Source of the DNA: an uncultured archaeon A07HN63
GTDB taxonomy: Archaea; Halobacteriota; Halobacteria; Halobacteriales; Haloferacaceae
Direction: 5' to 3'
Length of the DNA: 8,078 nt
NCBI GenBank assembly: GCA_000496215.1
Contig: KI543196.1
Coordinates: 46,988-55,065, forward strand
A model generated the notes under the pieces. It was not told where the DNA came from, did no database searches, and saw nothing but the letters and a program-made list of their open reading frames with translations. The translations under genes and the position numbers were made by a program. This document shows, in pieces, positions 4,952 to 8,078 of this stretch (within the stretch, counting starts at the first letter, position 1; every line of letters starts with the position of its first letter).

Positions 4952-6133
4952 TCACACGTCGCCGGAGAGCGAGGCGAAGAGTCGGTCGACCAGCCGGTCA
5001 CGCGGAATCTCCGGTTCGCTGGCCGGCTTGCCGCCGTCGGAGAGCTGTGGCTGCGACGCGATCTGGCCGCCACCCATCCGGGCGTGGCCGCCCGCACTCG
5101 CGTTCGGCAGTTCGTCGGTCACCTGTTCGAGCGCCCGCCCCATGTGGACGCGGTCGTCGCGGGACCGCCCGGAGAGGTGGATCGTCCCCTCGCGCTCGCC
5201 GCAGACGACGGCGGCGGTGATCCCCTCCAGCCGGATGATCTCGTCGGCGGCCTGCGGGATCGCGTCGGCGTTGTCGACGGTGCCGACATCGGAGACGGCA
5301 AACGAGCCCTCGGTTTGCCGGCCGGCGATAGCGCGGGCCTTGACCTCCAGGACCTCCGCGTCGACCTCGGGGTTGGCGATCCGGTCGAGGTTGTCCTCGT
5401 CGACACCGGGCTGGAGATAGGAGGCGGCCTCGAAATCCGCGGCCGCGGCCCCGACGGTCAGCTGCTTCGTGTCGGCCAGAATCCCGTACAGCAGTCCGGT
5501 CGCCACCGCCGAGGGCAACGCGAGATCGCCCCCGATCTCGCTGGCGTGCTGGTCGGCCGGCACCGGCTCGGCACCGATCTCGTCGTAGTATTCGGCGACG
5601 ATGCTCGAACAGGCACCGTACTCGGTTCGCACGTCGGTGAACGCCTCGCCCTCGCCCTCGCCGGGATGGTGATCGACGACCGCCGCCGGTAGAATCCCAT
5701 CACAGCCCTCGAACCCGCGTGGCGTGTTGTGATCGACGAGGATCACGTTCTCGGCGGCCAGCTCGGTGACGTGGTCGATGGGGTCGATATCCAGATCCAG
5801 AACGGTCCGGAACGCGCGGTTTTCCTGATGGCGGATCTGGCCGGGATAGTTGATCCCGATGTCGGTGTCGAACTGCTCGCCGAGCGTGCTGATCGCCATC
5901 GCCGCCGCCATCGCGTCGGGGTCCGGGTTTGGATGCATGAGGACGACCGCCTCGTCCCACTCGCTCACAAGGTCAACGAACGCCTCGCCGCGCGTGGTCC
6001 GGAGCCACCAGTAGGCAACGACGGCGACACCGATGCCGAGGAGGGCGAGCGCGGCCGCCACCACGAGGGGTCGGGACTCGACGACCGCCCGAAGGGTCGT
6101 CGTGATGTCTCCGACGACAGCGAGCGGAGCCAT
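4952..6133 (-). CDS. Membrane-anchored DHH/DHHA1 family phosphoesterase
   Basis: A 393-residue protein read from the ATG at 6133. A hydrophobic helix (about residues 22-43, LVVAAALALLGIGVAVVAYWWL) anchors it near the N-terminus. The rest is a RecJ/NrnA-like DHH domain. Metal-binding motifs are intact: HPNPDPDA (67-74), VDHN (133-136), VVDHHPG with D154-H155-H156, and ADT (220-222). The DHHA1 substrate domain ends in the expected glycine-rich loop ASAGGHARMGG (around G348-G349-H350). Proteins of this build hydrolyse short RNAs (nanoRNases), 3'-phosphoadenosine phosphate or cyclic di-AMP; the intact motifs argue for an active enzyme. The membrane helix recalls GdpP-type c-di-AMP phosphodiesterases, though no PAS or GGDEF domain is present. 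A GTG at 6184 would add 17 residues but overlaps the TATA-like element, so the ATG is preferred. A soluble nuclease role cannot be excluded. Confidence 0.87.
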   Translation of the reverse strand: MAPLAVVGDITTTLRAVVESRPLVVAAALALLGIGVAVVAYWWLRTTRGEAFVDLVSEWDEAVVLMHPNPDPDAMAAAMAISTLGEQFDTDIGINYPGQIRHQENRAFRTVLDLDIDPIDHVTELAAENVILVDHNTPRGFEGCDGILPAAVVDHHPGEGEGEAFTDVRTEYGACSSIVAEYYDEIGAEPVPADQHASEIGGDLALPSAVATGLLYGILADTKQLTVGAAAADFEAASYLQPGVDEDNLDRIANPEVDAEVLEVKARAIAGRQTEGSFAVSDVGTVDNADAIPQAADEIIRLEGITAAVVCGEREGTIHLSGRSRDDRVHMGRALEQVTDELPNASAGGHARMGGGQIASQPQLSDGGKPASEPEIPRDRLVDRLFASLSGDV

Positions 6134-6135
6134 GC

Positions 6136-6148
6136 CCGATATAATCGG
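6136..6148. promoter_or_regulatory. Short palindrome in the leader of the DHH gene
   Basis: CCGATATAATCGG has perfect 5-bp arms (CCGAT/ATCGG) around a 3-bp centre and ends two bases before the DHH start codon. Because it is AT-rich and close to the start, it could be an operator or a small leader hairpin. It could also be chance. Confidence 0.3.
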
Positions 6149-6173
6149 CGCAATCGACAAGAAGGTTCCCGTC

Positions 6174-6180
6174 GTTTTAC
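6174..6180 (-). promoter_or_regulatory. TATA-like element for the DHH phosphoesterase gene
   Basis: On the minus strand GTAAAAC is centred about 44 nt before the ATG at 6133. A start 25 nt downstream would leave a leader of about 18 nt. It is one of the few AT-rich stretches in the 75-bp gap before this gene. Confidence 0.45.
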
Positions 6181-6208
6181 GCACTCGACAGATGGGGTGT
6201 TGCTGTAC

Positions 6209-7107
6209 TCAGCCGTCCATGTCTCCGCGGTAGGCCTGAATTGCATCCCGGTATCCCTCGCGATAGGTTGGATGGGTGAACGCGTAGCCCAGTTCGCGGA
6301 GGTAATCGTTCGTACATCGCTTGCTCGTCTGGATGCGCCGCTGGGCCGCCGCCGAGAGCCCATCTTCCGCGAGGCGTTCGTCTTTGGTCTGTTTGGCTGG
6401 TTCGTCGACACCGCACTGGTCGGCCAGCCAGTCGGCGAACTCCCACTTGTCGGCCGGTTCGTCGTCGGTCACGAGCACGACCTCGTCGCGGGCACGATCC
6501 TCGGTCAACAGAAAGCCGACCGCACCGGCGGCGTCGACGCGGTGAACCATGTTGAGATAGCCCTCGGTGACCGGGCCCTCTATATATCGCTCCAGCCGGT
6601 ATCGGTCCGGCCCATACAGCCCGGAAAACCGGGCGACAGTGCCGTCGATGCCGTAGTCGGCGGCCCGCTCACGGGCGATCCGCTCGGCCTCGACGAGCAC
6701 CTCGGTCTTGTCGGTCGTCGGCTCAAGCGGCGTCTCCTCGTCGACCCACCCGCCGTCGTGATCACCGTAGACGCCCGTACTGGAGGTGTAGACGAACCGA
6801 TCCGGCGGCGCCTCGCGCGTGCCGTAACTGTCGATAGCGTCGCCGAGGGCGTCGACGTAGATCTCGCGAGCCGCGTCGGCTCCTCGGCCGCCCGAGGAGG
6901 CCGCGAAGACGACCCAGTCGGCATCGGGAAGTCGGCAACGTCGTCGCTGTCGGTGAGGTCGGCCTGGTGGGCGCTGAATCCCGCGTCCTCGATGGCCTGA
7001 CAGCCCTCCTCCGACCGGCGGACGCCGGTAACGTCGTGGCCGGCGTCGGTCAGCTGGCGGCCGAGTTCGATGCCGATATAGCCACAGCCGAGGATAGCGA
7101 CCTGCAT
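6209..7107 (-). pseudogene. NAD-binding SDR/epimerase-like gene, frameshifted by one missing base
   Basis: The gene encodes an atypical short-chain dehydrogenase/NAD-dependent epimerase-like protein. It starts MQVAILGCGYIGIELGRQL with the G7-x-G9-x-x-G12 dinucleotide fold. After residue 61 (DDVADFP) the first frame degenerates into Arg/Ser/Thr-rich shadow sequence and stops at 6580. The second frame picks up at once with DADWVVFAASSGGRG, then FVYTSSTGVYGDHDGG, VARFSGLYGPDRY and a C-terminus ending at 6209. Adding one G on the minus strand after 6925 (CCGAT to CCGGAT) restores a single frame of 300 codons, 299 residues, a normal length for this family. Both halves keep haloarchaeal codon and amino-acid usage, so the break is very recent or a sequencing error. 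The YTSS-TGVYG region lacks an obvious YxxxK pair, as in YeeZ-like atypical SDRs. It is translationally coupled to the upstream gene. The substrate is unknown. Confidence 0.85.
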
Positions 7108-7118
7108 CTCACTCCTCC
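7108..7118 (-). promoter_or_regulatory. Strong Shine-Dalgarno of the SDR gene, inside the preceding gene
   Basis: On the minus strand the junction reads GGAGGAGTGAGATG. The last codons of the upstream gene supply GGAGG about 5-9 nt before the ATG at 7107. The upstream TGA stop is separated from that ATG by one base. This is a clear case of translational coupling in a genome where first genes are mostly leaderless. Confidence 0.8.
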
Positions 7119-7540
7119 AGCCGTTGTTCGATCACGGACTGGATGGCGGCGAGTTCGGCCAGCGTCATCTCGACGCGCCCCTCGATGGCCTGCTGGACCT
7201 CCTGTCCGGTGAGACCGACATCGAGGTTGGCGGCGATGGCGTCGACATCGAGGACGGCGGTCGTCATTCCCATCAGCAGGTGATCTCTGGTTTCAAGGAC
7301 GATCGCCTCGGCGTCGGGAAACTCGTCGTCGAGGGCGGCGATAGCGGCCGCCTCGGTGAGCGTGAGCTCGGCCGCCTCGCCGTCGGCGACGCCGGCGAGG
7401 GTGTCGCGGTCGAGATCGGTCTCGGCGTCGGCCGTCTCGATGCCGACCGTGTCGAGAATCTCCTGCAGGCGGGTTTCGTAGGCGGCCTGCAGACCCGCCG
7501 CGGAGAGATCGGCTGCGTCGTCAGCGACAGTGTGTAACAT
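7109..7540 (-). CDS. Haloarchaeal hypothetical protein with two HTH-like repeats (possibly DUF5791)
   Basis: A 143-residue acidic, mostly helical protein starting MLHTVADDAADLSAAGLQAA. I cannot name a function. It may belong to a halobacterial DUF (I think DUF5791, from memory). Two similar segments are visible. Residues about 33-70 end in DGEAAELTLTEAAAIAAL, and residues about 98-137 end in EGRVEMTLAELAAIQSVI. Both have the shape of the second half of a Cro/XRE-type helix-turn-helix (…GE/R…lTl.EaaAI…). The linker contains HLLMGMTTAVLDVDAIAA. No transmembrane segment, signal peptide or cysteine is present. The start at 7540 is preferred over 7627 because a TATA-like element sits 26 nt upstream and the extra 29 residues of the longer reading look non-coding. 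The gene is the first of a coupled pair with the SDR gene. A regulatory or adaptor role is possible but inferred. Confidence 0.78.
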   Translation of the reverse strand: MLHTVADDAADLSAAGLQAAYETRLQEILDTVGIETADAETDLDRDTLAGVADGEAAELTLTEAAAIAALDDEFPDAEAIVLETRDHLLMGMTTAVLDVDAIAANLDVGLTGQEVQQAIEGRVEMTLAELAAIQSVIEQRLEE

Positions 7541-7562
7541 ACCCTGCGTTGCGGCACCACGG

Positions 7563-7569
7563 ACAAAAC
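7563..7569 (-). promoter_or_regulatory. TATA-like element of the two-gene operon starting at 7540
   Basis: On the minus strand GTTTTGT is centred 26 nt before the ATG at 7540. This is leaderless spacing for the hypothetical gene and its coupled SDR partner. Confidence 0.6.
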
Positions 7570-7630
7570 GCTTGTCGCTCGGCGATGGCGCTGTTCGGAT
7601 GGTTTGCTTCACCGAGTAAGATGGCATTTC

Positions 7631-7656
7631 AAAAGACCGCGACCGTCGGTGGCGGT
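7631..7656 (-). terminator. Stem-loop plus T-tract after the phosphatase-superfamily gene
   Basis: On the minus strand, ACCGC (7656-7652) pairs with GCGGT (7640-7636). An inner ACC/GGT pair extends the stem around a GAC loop, and CTTTT follows at 7635-7631. It starts 10 bp after the stop codon of the gene at 7667 and precedes the promoter of the next operon. Archaea usually terminate on T-tracts, so the TTTT may matter more than the stem. Confidence 0.5.
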
Positions 7657-7666
7657 ACGTCCGATC

Positions 7667-8078
7667 TCAGGCCGATTTCAGCAGGCTCGCACCGTCGAAC
7701 TCGGTCCGGTCGTACTCCAGTTCCAGCAGATCGAGGATCGTCGGCGCGATGTCGTAGAGGTCGGCGTCCTCGATCGACGCATCCGGCTCGTCGACCAGCA
7801 GCGTCGCGTTGTCGAAGCTGTGCATCCCGTTGCGCGGGCCGGTATCGAAGACCTTGTCATGGCCGCTGAACCCGGATTTCAGGTCGAAGCCGTGGTTCGG
7901 GATCGCAACGAGGTCGGCGGCGATGTCGTCGTGGTCGCCGCGGAAGGCCGCCTCCTTTTCGACGACGCGCTCACAGACCGGGTTGCCGTCGGGGCCCTCC
8001 AGATCTTCGAGTCGTTCCTTGAGGTCGGCGCGGACTGCCTCGTACTCGGATTCGGGAACGCTCCCGCGTGGCTCGCGG
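7667..8078 (-). CDS. Alkaline-phosphatase-superfamily phosphodiesterase/phosphohydrolase, C-terminal part
   Basis: An open frame enters from the right edge and ends at TGA 7669-7667, giving 137 visible codons including the stop. Towards the end it reads LVAIPNHGFDLKSG, then TGPRNGMHSFDNATLLVDEP and DADLYDIAPTILDLLELEY. A glycine-x-His (GMH) followed by a strand and then D-I-A-P-T-I-L-x-L-L is the standard C-terminal block of alkaline-phosphatase-superfamily enzymes, including type I phosphodiesterases, nucleotide pyrophosphatases and phosphoglycerate-mutase-like proteins. The His is expected to bind one of the two catalytic metal ions. The nucleophile and the other metal ligands lie outside the window, so the substrate cannot be judged. 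The end fits a complete C-terminus. A stem-loop with a T-tract follows the stop. Confidence 0.82.
   Translation of the reverse strand, partial: REPRGSVPESEYEAVRADLKERLEDLEGPDGNPVCERVVEKEAAFRGDHDDIAADLVAIPNHGFDLKSGFSGHDKVFDTGPRNGMHSFDNATLLVDEPDASIEDADLYDIAPTILDLLELEYDRTEFDGASLLKSA

Noticed and set aside
4505..5692. 395-codon plus-strand open frame
   Set aside because: It is antisense to the methyltransferase and DHH genes. It has no recognisable domain and no promoter.
6134..6184. GTG start at 6184 for the DHH phosphoesterase
   Set aside because: It overlaps the TATA-like element at 6174-6180. The ATG at 6133 gives a normal short cytoplasmic lead-in to the membrane helix.
6580..6924. Arg/Ser/Thr-rich C-terminus of the first SDR frame as a real protein end
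   Set aside because: It is shadow sequence of the correct frame, which carries the conserved SDR motifs over the same bases.
5729..7000. 423-codon plus-strand open frame
   Set aside because: It is antisense to the DHH and SDR genes, which have clear motifs. Long antisense frames are common in GC-rich DNA.
7541..7627. N-terminal extension of the 7109-7540 gene to 7627
   Set aside because: The added 29 residues are basic and Ser/Thr-rich, unlike the rest, and contain the promoter element at 7563-7569.

Overview
The window looks like chromosomal DNA of a haloarchaeon (class Halobacteria). The DNA is G+C-rich, the predicted proteins are rich in Asp and Glu, and most genes have a TATA-like element 24-28 nt before the ATG, as expected for leaderless transcripts. 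The gene content fits too: an archaeal 7S (SRP) RNA, a SAMP2-type ubiquitin-like modifier, and an orphan methyltransferase resembling the haloarchaeal CTAG enzyme Zim. I see no IS element, tRNA, CRISPR array or prophage gene. This is ordinary core/housekeeping sequence with some intriguing pairings, and I found no clear new defence or mobile system.

Layout. At 1-147 (minus) is the N-terminus of an acidic unknown protein. At 212-519 (minus) is the SRP RNA gene, identified from its helix 8 and helix 6 motifs; it accounts for the apparently gene-free first 600 bases. About 116 bp separate it from a divergent plus-strand block: SAMP2 (636-836), a membrane HExxH metalloprotease-like protein (867-1541), an AI-2E/PerM-family permease with its own promoter (1582-2640), a peroxiredoxin-like protein (2737-3237) and a GNAT acetyltransferase (3245-3694). 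The last two form a tight pair with a 7-bp gap.

The second half is entirely on the minus strand and meets the first half convergently at 3695-3757. Its genes, in window order, are the DNA methyltransferase (3758-4825), a membrane-anchored DHH/DHHA1 phosphoesterase (4952-6133), an NAD-binding SDR-type gene broken by one missing base (6209-7107), a small haloarchaeal unknown protein with an internal duplication (7109-7540), and the C-terminal end of an alkaline-phosphatase-superfamily enzyme (7667-8078). The 7109-7540 gene is translationally coupled to the SDR gene: its stop codon is one base from the next ATG, with a strong Shine-Dalgarno inside its own last codons.

Functionally, the window holds protein targeting (SRP RNA), protein/tRNA modification (SAMP2), membrane proteolysis and transport, redox protection, DNA methylation and nucleotide or phosphate-ester hydrolysis. 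The observations most worth following are the SAMP2-metalloprotease pairing, the extreme scarcity of CTAG (two sites, one spanning the methyltransferase stop codon), the membrane-anchored DHH protein as a candidate cyclic-dinucleotide hydrolase, and the clean single-base frameshift in the SDR gene.
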